Source: Pseudomonas chlororaphis subsp. piscium (lineage in GTDB: Bacteria > Pseudomonadota > Gammaproteobacteria > Pseudomonadales > Pseudomonadaceae). From it: a stretch of DNA of 64,000 nucleotides. Both the position numbers and the translations under genes were made by a program. Below are positions 36,300 through 45,328 of the stretch, one piece after another. Below the pieces are notes generated by a model, which was given only the letters and a program-made list of their open reading frames with translations, was not told the origin of the DNA and searched no databases. Within the stretch, counting starts at the first letter, position 1. Each line of letters begins with the position of its first letter. The stretch is from the NCBI RefSeq assembly GCF_003850345.1, contig NZ_CP027707.1, positions 4,092,001-4,156,000 on the forward strand. The letters run 5' to 3'.

Positions 36300-38371
36300 G
36301 CAACCTCTCCAATAGCGCACTGCCCGTCGCGACAGGCTTCGCAGAGTGGGCAGAATTCCGCAGCACGCTGCTTGGCGGCAGCAACGAGCGCCAACGAATT
36401 GGCAACGATGGTCTGCGGCTCCTCGGCCAGTGCCTGTAGGGCCTGCTGTGGCGCAATGCCTGCTACAGGTGCTCCGCCCAGGACGATAGGCACGCTGCTG
36501 AAGATCCCCCCAGGGGTAATGACAATGTGCTGCCCACCCGCTTTGAGTGTCAGGCTTGTGCTCGCATCGACCACCACATTGGTGGCAGTGACCCGGGCCT
36601 GTGGCCCCGCCTGCACGACCCAGGTTCCGCCTACGGTGATGCTGCCATTGCCCGAGATGGAGAGCAGCTCATTGCCACCGATCTGCGTGTTCCGCACGCC
36701 TTGGGTAGTGTGCAGTTCATCACCCTTGACCAGGCTGGAGCTGTCGCTGTCCACCTGATCAAAGCGATCATTGCCGATCAGGCTGTGGCTGTTCCGGGTG
36801 ATCTGTTCGCGCCGGTCGTTACCGATCGTGGTGTCGCTGTCGTTGAGGATCAGTTGCTCGAGATCACGTTGTGCGCGCAGGTAAACTTTTTCCTGCCCGG
36901 CACGGTCCTCGATCGACAGTTCGTTGTAGCCGCCACTGTCTGGTGTGCTGCGACTGCGCAATACGGTCCTGCTTTTGTTCGCCGGCAGAGGGTACGGCAC
37001 GGGTGTGCTCTTGTTGGCCACAACACCAGTAATCAACGGGCTGTCAGGGTTGCCTTCGAGGAAGCTCACCACGACTTCCATGCCGATCCGCGGGACGGTC
37101 ACCGCGCCAAAGTTCTCCCCCGCCCAACTTGAAGAAACCCGCAGCCAGCAACTGCTCTTGTCGCTACCCAGCTCCAGGCGGTCCCAGTGCAGCTCGACCT
37201 TCACCCTTCCAAATTCATCGCAAAAGATTTCCTCTCCGGCCGGGCCGGTGACCCGGGCGGTCTGGCAGCCCAGCAGTGGCCTGCGCGCCAGCAGCGGAGG
37301 ACGGAAAAACACGTCCCACGGAATCGCGGTGAAGCTGTTGCGGTAGCCCTGGGTGAAGCCGTCTTCGGGTCGAATATCACGGGTGACGGATTCTTCCAGC
37401 GACTGCGGTTGTCGGCCGCAATGCGTAACGCTCAACAGCAACCACAAGTCATTGCAGCGCTTGCGCGGGTGTCCGGTCAGGTTGAAGAAGTGCCCGCTAC
37501 GCAGCATCGGCTGATCGCTTTGGCCTTCGGCCAACTGATAGTCGACGCGGTGCCGCTCCAGGGCCTGCCTGGCCAACACCTTGCCGCGCTCCAGCGTGGT
37601 GATAGGTGCGGGGTAGCGATAGTCCTCGAGCGCCGGCTGAAACTCCGCGGTGAACTGGCTTTCGAGCAGCAGGCTGGGACGTTTCAGATCGTAGTCGCGA
37701 CGCGTTACGGTGCTGGTACGGGTACTGAAGCGCTGGGAGAACCGATTGACCACCGGATGGTCCGCTACCGTGCCCGTATCCTGTTGGTACGGCGTATCCC
37801 CCAGCATGGGGAAAAAAGTCTGGTCATCGCTGAACACCAGTAGATGGCCCTCGGCCGAATGCTGATGGTGCCAAGCAATACCGTCCTCGGCGCACAAGCG
37901 CTGGACGAACTCGAAATCGCTTTCCCCGTACTGGGTGCAGTACTCACGTTCCGCGCTGGTACTGACATTGAAGGTATAGACATCGGGCTGGATGCCATGG
38001 CCGCCCAGCACCTGGGCGACAATTTGCGGCACCGTCAAGTGCTGGAAGATCCGCTGGTTGAAGCTGAACTGCAGGTAGTGCAATACCGGCACCAGGGTCA
38101 GGTGATAGCGCGTCAGGCGCTTGCCCGTCTCTCCCACATACAGATCTTCGATCTGCCCATGAAGGCCTTCGCCATTGAGACCAAACCGGAGAAAGGCCGG
38201 CTGATTGAGCAGGCTCTCCAGGTCGAAGTCAGGGTTCTCGCTGACCAGTTCGACGCGGATCCCATAGAGGGTGCTGAGGGCTTCGATGCCGTCGAAAGCC
38301 AACACCCTGAAGTCATGGCGAACAGAGGGGATCGAGAGCGTGAAATGCGCAGTATGGGCAGGCGCAAACAT
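36296..38371 (-). CDS. vgrG: Orphan VgrG spike protein
   Basis: The 691-residue VgrG starts MFAPAHTAHFTLSIPS at 38371 with TAAGGA nine bases upstream. The longer frame to 38407 lacks a ribosome site. Motifs are QIEDLYVGETGKRLTRYHLTL, CTQYGESDFEFVQRLCAEDGIAWHHQHS, ARVTGPAGEEIFCDEFGRVKVELHWDR and VPRIGMEVVVSFLEGNPDSP. The needle region is shorter than that of the first VgrG, and the C-terminus ends in a Cys-rich tail (FCPLCEACRDGQC). It heads a module encoding chaperone, immunity and lipase and differs clearly in sequence from the VgrG at 16043. Confidence 0.94.
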   Translation of the reverse strand: MFAPAHTAHFTLSIPSVRHDFRVLAFDGIEALSTLYGIRVELVSENPDFDLESLLNQPAFLRFGLNGEGLHGQIEDLYVGETGKRLTRYHLTLVPVLHYLQFSFNQRIFQHLTVPQIVAQVLGGHGIQPDVYTFNVSTSAEREYCTQYGESDFEFVQRLCAEDGIAWHHQHSAEGHLLVFSDDQTFFPMLGDTPYQQDTGTVADHPVVNRFSQRFSTRTSTVTRRDYDLKRPSLLLESQFTAEFQPALEDYRYPAPITTLERGKVLARQALERHRVDYQLAEGQSDQPMLRSGHFFNLTGHPRKRCNDLWLLLSVTHCGRQPQSLEESVTRDIRPEDGFTQGYRNSFTAIPWDVFFRPPLLARRPLLGCQTARVTGPAGEEIFCDEFGRVKVELHWDRLELGSDKSSCWLRVSSSWAGENFGAVTVPRIGMEVVVSFLEGNPDSPLITGVVANKSTPVPYPLPANKSRTVLRSRSTPDSGGYNELSIEDRAGQEKVYLRAQRDLEQLILNDSDTTIGNDRREQITRNSHSLIGNDRFDQVDSDSSSLVKGDELHTTQGVRNTQIGGNELLSISGNGSITVGGTWVVQAGPQARVTATNVVVDASTSLTLKAGGQHIVITPGGIFSSVPIVLGGAPVAGIAPQQALQALAEEPQTIVANSLALVAAAKQRAAEFCPLCEACRDGQCAIGEVA

Positions 38372-38529
38372 ATTGCTTTTCCTTAAGCGAGACAGCGGGC
38401 CTTTCAATGACCCTGAACAAATGGCTGGCAGGACATTAGCAATGCCGCACCCCCAACGTCTGCGGGACTTTTCTTAAAGTCGATGGGGATTTTGAGAGGG
38501 GTTCGTTACTGCCTGGTGGCCATTGGTTC

Positions 38530-38735
38530 CGGCGGCGCTGCCTTGGCTGTGCTCCCTTTCCTGCCCCGCGATCCCCCGCCATGAACGCTTCCAGCCTGTG
38601 CAGGATCAGCATCGCCACGTCGACTATTTCGCCATACGCCTGCGCGTGCAGTGCAGCGCGGCGTAGCGGTCGAGGTCGGCTTTCAGACTGGCCGGGCAGG
38701 CGAAGCTCAGTTTGATGCTTTCGGTTTTGGGCCGC
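38530..38735 (-). pseudogene. Frameshifted DUF2274 fragment
   Basis: Translation gives PKTESIKLSFACPASLKADLDRYAALH, then, after a four-base frame change near 38650, AQAYGEIVDVAMLILHRLEAFMAGDRG. This matches small DUF2274 proteins encoded next to trbI in conjugative elements of the Tn4371 type. The 5' end is lost and replaced by the integrase start upstream. No intact product is possible. Confidence 0.65.
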
Positions 38736-38853
38736 GGCCCGACGGGATAATCTTGCCCAGGAAACCGGGCACCAGCGTGTCCCGGAGTTCGACGGCCTGC
38801 GCCTGGGGTTGTGCCGCATCGACAGCGGACTTGGTGAGTTTGATCTTAGCCAT
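38707..38853 (-). pseudogene. Truncated tyrosine-type integrase, 5' end only
   Basis: ATG at 38853 opens a 48-codon frame, MAKIKLTKSAVDAAQPQAQA..VELRDTLVPGFLGKI, which is the arm-binding N-terminus of ICE-type tyrosine integrases. After about residue 38 the sequence passes into the DUF2274 fragment and stops. It has no catalytic domain. The scar lies just outside the orphan vgrG module and is evidence of past integration. Confidence 0.7.
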
Positions 38854-39031
38854 GATGACTCCTCGGAAAGACCCAGATTCCAAGGGCCGGATAGGCGTCA
38901 GGCGGTCGGAAGTCAGTCAGGTTTCGCAAAGCACCGGCATAGGTTGAACTCGCCCAGGCAATTGATAAACCTGCTGTATCAGACTGCGGCGTAGGTCCAG
39001 CAAACTTCGGTACTGGAATCATCGTGAAAAT

Positions 39032-39070
39032 AAAAAAACGCCGAGGGGCAAAACCTCCCGGCGTTTTTTT
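39032..39070. terminator. Bidirectional Rho-independent terminator
   Basis: AAAAAAACGCCGaGG...CCtCCCGGCGTTTTTTT: an ACGCCG/CGGCGT stem extended by GG/CC pairs around a GCAAAA-containing loop has A7 before and T7 after. It ends the leftward alpha/beta hydrolase transcript. Confidence 0.9.
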
Positions 39071-39098
39071 ATGGATCAGGCGCAGGTCGCCGAGCGAC

Positions 39099-39923
39099 TC
39101 AGGCCTCGATGAACGCCAGCAGGTCGGCGTTGAGCTGATCCTTGTGGGTGTCGGTCAGGCCATGGGGGGCGCCCGGGTAGACCAGCAGCTTCGCGTCCTT
39201 GACCAGCTTGGCCGAGGCGATGCCGGCGGCTTCGATCGGCACGATCTGGTCGGCGTCGCCATGCACCACCAGGGTCGGCACGTCGAACTTCTGCAGGTCT
39301 TCGGTGAAGTCGGTTTCGGAGAAGGCCTTGATGCAGTCATAGGCATTCTTGTGACCCGCCGTCATGCCCTGCATCCAGAACCAGTCGATCATGCCCTGGG
39401 AAGGCTTGACGCCAGGCTGGTTGAAACCGAAGAACGGCCCGCTGGCGACGTCCTTGTACAGCTGCGAACGGTCGGCCAGGGAAGCCTCGCGCAGGCCGTC
39501 GAAGACTTCGATCGGCAAGCCGCCGGGGTTGGCCGCGGTCCTGAGCATCAGCGGCGGCACCGCGGAAATCAGCCCGGCCTTGGCGACCCGCGCCGTGCCA
39601 TGGCGACCGATGTAGCGCGCCACTTCGCCACCGCCGGTGGAGAAGCCGAACAGCACCGCGTTCCGCAGGTCCAGGTGTTCGATCAGCTGCGCCAGGTCGT
39701 CGGCGTAAGTGTCCATCTCGTTGCCGGACCAGGGTTGGCTGGAGCGGCCATGCCCGCGGCGGTCATGGGCGATGACCCGGTAGCCCTTGGACGCCAGGAA
39801 GATCATCTGCGCCTCCCAGCTGTCGGCATTCAGCGGCCAGCCATGGCTGAAGACTATGGGTTGGCCACTGCCCCAATCCTTGTAATAAATCTCGGTACCG
39901 TCGCGGGTGGTGAATGTACTCAT
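39099..39923 (-). CDS. Alpha/beta hydrolase, non-heme chloroperoxidase/arylesterase type
   Basis: The 274-residue protein resembles the P. fluorescens arylesterase/chloroperoxidase group: [40 protein letters not shown], nucleophile Ser95 in GFSTGGGEV, then [12 protein letters not shown] and APHGLT for the Asp and His. The nucleophile elbow has Thr instead of the usual Met after Ser. It is cytoplasmic and has no signal peptide. It lies 30 bases after the flavodoxin-like gene in the same direction, so both are probably one operon. Confidence 0.92.
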   Translation of the reverse strand: MSTFTTRDGTEIYYKDWGSGQPIVFSHGWPLNADSWEAQMIFLASKGYRVIAHDRRGHGRSSQPWSGNEMDTYADDLAQLIEHLDLRNAVLFGFSTGGGEVARYIGRHGTARVAKAGLISAVPPLMLRTAANPGGLPIEVFDGLREASLADRSQLYKDVASGPFFGFNQPGVKPSQGMIDWFWMQGMTAGHKNAYDCIKAFSETDFTEDLQKFDVPTLVVHGDADQIVPIEAAGIASAKLVKDAKLLVYPGAPHGLTDTHKDQLNADLLAFIEA

Positions 39924-39953
39924 GGCATTTGCTCCTTCAGGGGGTTGGGTGAC

Positions 39954-40529
39954 TCAAATCGATGAATGGCCCAGGCGCTCGGCCAGGCGCGCCACCCGCT
40001 CGCCCAGGTGCGCTGCGGTGCGGCGGTCTTCCAGAGGGGGCGCGTGTTCGGGGGACTGTTCGACATTCGACTGGGCCATGGCGCCCAGGGAACTGCCGAG
40101 GCGATTCAACTGGCCGTCGAACACCCCGCTGCTGGAACGCGCTGGCAGCAGGTCGAGGCCGACCCAGATCATCGAGTGCTGGGCGGCGAAGACCGCCATC
40201 TGCAATAAGGTGTTGAGCTTGTCGCCACACAGGCAACCGGAATTGGTGAAGCCGGCGGCGAGCTTGTCGCGCCAGGGCTGGGCCAGGTAGAACGCCGCGG
40301 TGGCCTCCATGAAGCCCTTGAACGGCGCCGAGGCACTGCCCATGTAGGTCGGGGCACCGAAGATGATCGCGTCGGCCTGGTGCAGGCGCTCCCACTGCTC
40401 GTGCACCTCCTCGACCGGAATCAGCCGGCAGGCGCTGTTCAGGTGACTCTCCACCCCCTGGGCCACGGCTTCGGCCATGACCCGGGTATGGCCATAGCCA
40501 CTGTGATAGACCACCACCACCTTGCTCAT
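39954..40529 (-). CDS. Flavodoxin-like NAD(P)H:quinone oxidoreductase (WrbA-like)
   Basis: The 191-residue protein has an N-terminal flavodoxin fold: VVVVYHSGYGHTRVMAEAVAQGV is the FMN phosphate loop, and DAIIFGAPTYMGSASAPFKGFMEA the next FMN contact. It resembles WrbA-type FMN-dependent quinone reductases, which protect against redox stress. It is probably co-transcribed with the alpha/beta hydrolase. Confidence 0.87.
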   Translation of the reverse strand: MSKVVVVYHSGYGHTRVMAEAVAQGVESHLNSACRLIPVEEVHEQWERLHQADAIIFGAPTYMGSASAPFKGFMEATAAFYLAQPWRDKLAAGFTNSGCLCGDKLNTLLQMAVFAAQHSMIWVGLDLLPARSSSGVFDGQLNRLGSSLGAMAQSNVEQSPEHAPPLEDRRTAAHLGERVARLAERLGHSSI

Positions 40530-40915
40530 TCCGGCATCCTCCAGAGCTGTTCATCCCTTTTTTCTTCGCGCGGCACGCACAATCGTCCCTTCGATTGGCG
40601 CAGGTGAAGGCCTGGAGTTTTGGGCATGGCGCGCAGGCAGGACGAGTTAAACGTTGTTAATTTTCAATGGCCCAGGCACCGCCCCTGCCCGCTCGTCGCC
40701 AAGGCCGCGGCCAATGAATACGGGCGCCATCGCTGGCAAGAAGATTGCTGTGGCCAATGCAGTCGATGCACGCTCGTCCGCGCCGCGTTGCGTTGTTCAG
40801 GAAACCTGAGGAACATGCTCGAAAACCGCGAGATAGAGGCCGTGCCCTCGTCCGCCCGCCCCGCACAGGTGCAACGGGGAGGATTAAAAAAGACAACAGC
40901 AGCAGGAGTGAGCCG
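40530..40915. promoter_or_regulatory. Divergent intergenic region with the shared 17-bp motif
   Basis: This 386-base stretch separates the flavodoxin gene from the large regulator. An in-frame ATG at 40745 extends the regulator frame upstream, but it has no ribosome site and the added residues are low-complexity and basic. GAGTTAAACGTTGTTAA at 40644-40660 matches 30834-30850 exactly. No RNA gene or repeat was seen. Confidence 0.45.
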
Positions 40916-43732
40916 TTGACCCTAGCCCCCGAACAAGCTGTGCATTTCGGCCCCTACCGGATCTACCCCGGGCAACGCCTGATCCTGGAAGCCGAGCGGC
41001 CCTTGCGCCTGGGCCGCCGCTCCATGGACATTCTGCTGATCCTGCTGGAGCACGCCGGCGAGGTGGTCAGCAAGCAGCAACTGATCGCCCGGGTCTGGCC
41101 CAAAAGCGTGGTCGAAGACACCAACCTGCGGGTGCACATGGCGGCGCTGCGCAAGGCCCTGGGCGACGGCCAGGCCGGCCAGCGCTACATCGTCACCGTG
41201 GCCCAGCGCGGCTACAGCTTCGTCGCGCCCTTCGCCCTGGTGCCCTTCTCCCCCGAGCGCTTCGAGCAAAGCCCCGAAGGCGCTCCCGCCGAGCCGAGCG
41301 GCCATAACCTGCCGGTGCGCCGCACCCGCCTGATCGGGCGCCAGGTGCTGGTGGACAATGTGATGAGGCAACTGGCGCGCCAGCGTTTCATCACCCTGGT
41401 CGGCCCCGGCGGCATCGGCAAGACCACCGTGGCCCTGCGGGTCGCCGAACAGCTGATCGGCCAGTACCGGGACGGCATCCGCCTGCTGGACCTGGCCCCG
41501 CTCAACGACCCGCGGATGATCACCAGCCACCTGGCGACCCTGCTCGGCCTGGCGCTGCACGACGGCGAACCGCTGGCCAGCCTGGCGAGCTTCCTGCGCG
41601 AGCGGCAGATGCTGCTGGTGATCGACAACTGCGAGCACTTGCTCGACGCTATTGCGCCGCTCTGCGAAAGCATCCTGCGCACGGCGCCACAGGTGCATGT
41701 CCTGGCCACCAGCCGCGAGAGCCTGCGGGCCGAGGGCGAATTCGTGCAACGCCTGGAATCCCTCGATTGCCCACCGCCCATCGCGGTGCTGGACCGCGCC
41801 CAGGCCCTGACTTTTTCGGCCCTGCAGTTGTTCGTCGAACGGGCGATGGCCAGCCACGACAGTTTCGAACTGAGCCATGACGAACTGCCCCTGGCCATCG
41901 ATATCTGCCGGCGCCTGGACGGCATTCCCCTGGCGATCGAACTGGCGGCCGCCCAGGTCGGCAACCTGGGGCTCGCCGGCTTGCTCAGCCAGTTGCAAGG
42001 CAGTTTTCGCCTGCTGCCCCAGGGCTGCCAGATCACCCCGGGGCGTCATCAGACCCTGCGTGCCACCCTGGACTGGAGCTTCGAACTGCTCAATGCCTGC
42101 GAGCAGGCCTGCCTGCGCCGGCTGGGCGTGTTCAGGGGCGGCTTCACCCTGCAATCGGCCGCGGCGGTGATCGTCGGCGAGCACATCGAAGCCCGCGTGG
42201 TGTTTACCTCGATCACCCAATTGGTGGCCAAGTCCCTGCTGAACGTGGAGGTCGGCGACGAGGAAGTGTTCTATCGCCTGCTGGACACCACCCGCAGCTA
42301 TGCCCTGGAAAAGCTCGAGCAGGCCACCGAACTGCCGGCTACCCGCAAGCGCCACGCCGAACGTTGCCTGGCCTTGATGCATCAGGCCCAGGACGACTGG
42401 GAACAGACGCCCTCGGCGCTCTGGGTCGAGCGTCACGCCCGCGGCCTGGAAGACATCCGCGCGGCGCTCGACTGGGGCCTGAATGCCCAGGGCCCGCAAC
42501 AGCTGGCGACCCGCCTGGCCGCGGTCTCCACCCCCTTGTGGCAGGAGCTGTCGCTGCTCAAGGAACACGGCGGCTATGTGCGAAAGGCCCTGGCCCAACT
42601 GCATGCGGCAGATGAACCCTGCCCGCGCCTGACCCAGGCCCTCAAACTGGCCCTCGGCAGCGCCTGCTACCACACCCAGGGCAGCAGCGCCGAAGCCATC
42701 GAGGCCTTCGTGGCGGCCAGGACCCTGGCCGAAGGCTGCGACGATGTGGCCGCCCAGCTCAAGGCGGTGTCCGGGCACATGGCGGTCAACCTCAGTTGCG
42801 GTCACTACCAACTGGCCCTGGAGCAAAGCCGGCAGTTCGACCACCTTGCGCGGCGCGACGCCGGGCCGACCGCGATGTCCCTCAGCACCCAGCGCCTGCA
42901 GGTGCTGGCCCTGCACTTCGCCGGCGACCAACCGCGGGCCCGGGACCAGGCCGAGCAAGTCATCCAGCTGATGGCCCAGAGCGGCAATCTGAGCCGCTTC
43001 ACCCGCGGCTTTGGCGTGCAGTACGACCAGAGCGTCGCCGCCCTGACGATCCAGGCGCGGATCCTCTGGCTGCAAGGCCATCCGGAACAGGCCTGGCGTA
43101 CCGCGCGCCAGGCCCTGGAGATTGCCCTGCAGATCAACCACGGCACGTCCATCTGCTACACCCTGGCCCTGGCCGGCTGCCTGATCGCCCACTACAACGG
43201 CGACACCGCGACCGCCCGCGAACTCTTGCGCCTGCTGCTGGAGCAGGCGCAGAAGCATTCGGTGCTGCTGTTCTACACCTGGGGCCAGCACTATGCGCAA
43301 GTCATCGAAGGCGGCACGGTGTTCTCACCGCCGCAATCCGGCATCGGGCTGATCGGCGAAATCATGGTGACCCTGGACGGCGCTTTCATCGATGACGCCT
43401 TGCTGCAACGGGCCGAAAGCGGCACCGCGGGCTGGAGCACGGCGGAGATCCTGCGCGCCCGGGCCGAGGCGCTGCTGACCGACAATGCGCCTGACGCCGC
43501 CGAAGCGGTGCTGCACCAGGCGCTGGCGGTGGCCAGGGCCCAGGGCGCGCTGACCTGGGAATTGCGCAGCGCCACCTCCCTGGCCCGGCTCTGGCAGCGC
43601 CAGGGCCAGTTCCAGCGCGCCCATGAGCTGCTCGAACCGCTCTACGCCCGGTTCACCGAAGGTTTTGCCACGCCGGACCTAACTCGCGTCCGTGAATTGC
43701 TCGATGAGCTGCAGCGAGACCTTCCTGACTGA
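40916..43732 (+). CDS. Winged-helix/P-loop ATPase transcriptional regulator with TPR-like tail
   Basis: From the TTG at 40916 (GGAG eight bases upstream) the protein is 938 residues. It has an OmpR-type winged helix (residues about 8-105: HFGPYRIYPGQRLIL, GEVVSKQQLIARVWPKSVVEDTNLRVHMAALRKAL) and an NTPase domain with P-loop LVGPGGIGKTTVALRV at about 158, Walker B-like LLVIDNCEHLLDAI and LATSRESLRAEGE. A long helical, TPR-like region follows to the C-terminus. It is a one-component signal-dependent regulator of the AfsR/MalT-like STAND type. The longer ATG 40745 start is possible but unsupported. It overlaps the opposing gene by 54 bases. Confidence 0.85.
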   Translation: MTLAPEQAVHFGPYRIYPGQRLILEAERPLRLGRRSMDILLILLEHAGEVVSKQQLIARVWPKSVVEDTNLRVHMAALRKALGDGQAGQRYIVTVAQRGYSFVAPFALVPFSPERFEQSPEGAPAEPSGHNLPVRRTRLIGRQVLVDNVMRQLARQRFITLVGPGGIGKTTVALRVAEQLIGQYRDGIRLLDLAPLNDPRMITSHLATLLGLALHDGEPLASLASFLRERQMLLVIDNCEHLLDAIAPLCESILRTAPQVHVLATSRESLRAEGEFVQRLESLDCPPPIAVLDRAQALTFSALQLFVERAMASHDSFELSHDELPLAIDICRRLDGIPLAIELAAAQVGNLGLAGLLSQLQGSFRLLPQGCQITPGRHQTLRATLDWSFELLNACEQACLRRLGVFRGGFTLQSAAAVIVGEHIEARVVFTSITQLVAKSLLNVEVGDEEVFYRLLDTTRSYALEKLEQATELPATRKRHAERCLALMHQAQDDWEQTPSALWVERHARGLEDIRAALDWGLNAQGPQQLATRLAAVSTPLWQELSLLKEHGGYVRKALAQLHAADEPCPRLTQALKLALGSACYHTQGSSAEAIEAFVAARTLAEGCDDVAAQLKAVSGHMAVNLSCGHYQLALEQSRQFDHLARRDAGPTAMSLSTQRLQVLALHFAGDQPRARDQAEQVIQLMAQSGNLSRFTRGFGVQYDQSVAALTIQARILWLQGHPEQAWRTARQALEIALQINHGTSICYTLALAGCLIAHYNGDTATARELLRLLLEQAQKHSVLLFYTWGQHYAQVIEGGTVFSPPQSGIGLIGEIMVTLDGAFIDDALLQRAESGTAGWSTAEILRARAEALLTDNAPDAAEAVLHQALAVARAQGALTWELRSATSLARLWQRQGQFQRAHELLEPLYARFTEGFATPDLTRVRELLDELQRDLPD

Positions 43733-45175
43733 CAGCCAGCGCGCCTTGCCGATGGCGTGGGCATGCCGCCTTTCGAACACCCGCAGCTGCCCGCTGCGTT
43801 CCAGCTTCTCCAGCGCATAGGCGCGGGTGGTGTTGAGAAAGCGGTAATGCGTCGTGCCCTGGCCGGGCTCCACCACCAGCAGCGATTTGCGCGCCAGCCG
43901 CGCCATCACCTCGGCCACGCACTCGGGCCGCAGCACCGCGCAGCTGATAACGTCGGTGGCGGCCTGCACAGTGAAAGCCATGTCGAACACCGCCAGGCGC
44001 TGCAACAGGCTCTGCTCCAATGGGCTCAGGCGCCGATAGCTCCAGTCCAGGGCGGACTTGAGCGTCTGGTGCCGGGCCACGGCGGTGCGCCGGCCCTGGG
44101 TCAGCAGTTGGAAGCAGTTGTCCAGCTGCGCTTGCAGCCCCACCAGCGCCAGCGCGTCGATCTGCGCCGCCGCCAGTTCGATGGCCAACGGCAAGCCATC
44201 GAGCCGCCGACAGATTTCGCGCACCGCTGCCAGGTCCTGTTCCCGCAAGGCAAAACCCTGCTGGCAGGCCCGGGCGCGGCTGACGAACAACTGCACCGCC
44301 GAATGGCTCATGACCTCCGCCACGCTGTGCAACGACGAAGCCGGCGGCACCGACAGGGCCGCCAGGCCATGCACGGTTTCCCCCGAGGCTCGCAGCGGTT
44401 CGCGACTGGTGGCCAGGATCGACAGCTGTGGCGCCGAGGCCAGCAACTGCTCGACCACGGCCCGGCAGCGTTCGAGCAGGTGCTCGCAATTGTCCAGCAC
44501 CAGCAAGGCATGTTGCGTTGCCAATGCCTCCAGGCCGGCGTCCAGTTCAAGGTTGTGCCTCAAGTGCTCGACCAGTTGCGCCGGGTCGTCGATGGCCGCC
44601 AGGTCGATGAACCACACACCGTCGCGGTAGTGCTGCAACAGCAGCTCGGCGACCCGCAGCGCGACCGTGGTCTTGCCGATCCCCGCCGGGCCGACCAGGG
44701 TCATGAACCGGCGCACCGGCAACTGCCGGACCAGGCTGCCGACCACCGAGTCGCGGCCGGTGACCGGGGTCAGCCGTACCGGCAGGTTGTGCTGGGGCTT
44801 GTGCAGGCTCACCAGCGCGACCGGCTGCTCCTGCGCCTCATGCAGCACCGGGGCGCTGAAGCAATAACCGCGCTGCGGAATATTGACGATGTAGCCTCGC
44901 CCGTCCTGGCCCTCGCCGAGGGCGCGGCGCAGGGCGGCGATGTGCACGCGCAGGTTGATGTCCTCGACCACCGAGGTCGGCCAGACGCGGGCGATCAATT
45001 CGTCCTTGCTCACCACCTGGCCGGCGCGCTCGACCAGCACCCGCAGGATATCCAGGGCGCGCCCGCCCATGCGCAACGGCCGATCGCCGTCGAGGATCAG
45101 CCGCTGCCGCAGGTGGAAGACGTAGGGGCCGAACCGCAGCAGCCCGTCGCCGTGCAAATCTCTGATGCTGTTCAT
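43679..45175 (-). CDS. Winged-helix/P-loop ATPase regulator, short paralogue
   Basis: The 498-residue protein is a clear paralogue of the gene at 40916: LRFGPYVFHLRQRLILDGDRPLRMGGRALDI, GQVVSKDELIARVWPTSVVEDINLRVHIAALRRAL, P-loop LVGPAGIGKTTVALRV and LLVLDNCEHLLERC. It stops after the NTPase/helical-bundle part and lacks the long TPR-like tail. ATG 45175 (MNSIRDLHGDG) is chosen because it sits about ten residues before the winged helix. It may be a natural short form or a truncated one. Its 3' end overlaps the other paralogue by 54 bases tail to tail. Confidence 0.83.
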   Translation of the reverse strand: MNSIRDLHGDGLLRFGPYVFHLRQRLILDGDRPLRMGGRALDILRVLVERAGQVVSKDELIARVWPTSVVEDINLRVHIAALRRALGEGQDGRGYIVNIPQRGYCFSAPVLHEAQEQPVALVSLHKPQHNLPVRLTPVTGRDSVVGSLVRQLPVRRFMTLVGPAGIGKTTVALRVAELLLQHYRDGVWFIDLAAIDDPAQLVEHLRHNLELDAGLEALATQHALLVLDNCEHLLERCRAVVEQLLASAPQLSILATSREPLRASGETVHGLAALSVPPASSLHSVAEVMSHSAVQLFVSRARACQQGFALREQDLAAVREICRRLDGLPLAIELAAAQIDALALVGLQAQLDNCFQLLTQGRRTAVARHQTLKSALDWSYRRLSPLEQSLLQRLAVFDMAFTVQAATDVISCAVLRPECVAEVMARLARKSLLVVEPGQGTTHYRFLNTTRAYALEKLERSGQLRVFERRHAHAIGKARWLSVRKVSLQLIEQFTDAS

Positions 45176-45328
45176 GCACATCCACGTGCTGGAAACCCGG
45201 CCCGGCGCCAGGCTCCCGCACCTCCATTGCCAAGAATTCCCCGGTATCTTGGCAGGCACCGATGACGGTACAACCGCCATGGAGGGAGCGTCACGGCCAT
45301 CGCGGTGCGCCAGACGGACAAGCCGGCG

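Noticed and set aside
40745..40915. Upstream ATG extension of the large regulator
   Set aside because: It has no ribosome site, and the 57 added residues are basic and low-complexity, while TTG 40916 has a good site and fits the paralogue's start.
40922..43300. 792-codon frame opposite the large regulator
   Set aside because: The plus strand encodes a winged helix and P-loop; the reverse translation is Gln/Gly-rich noise.
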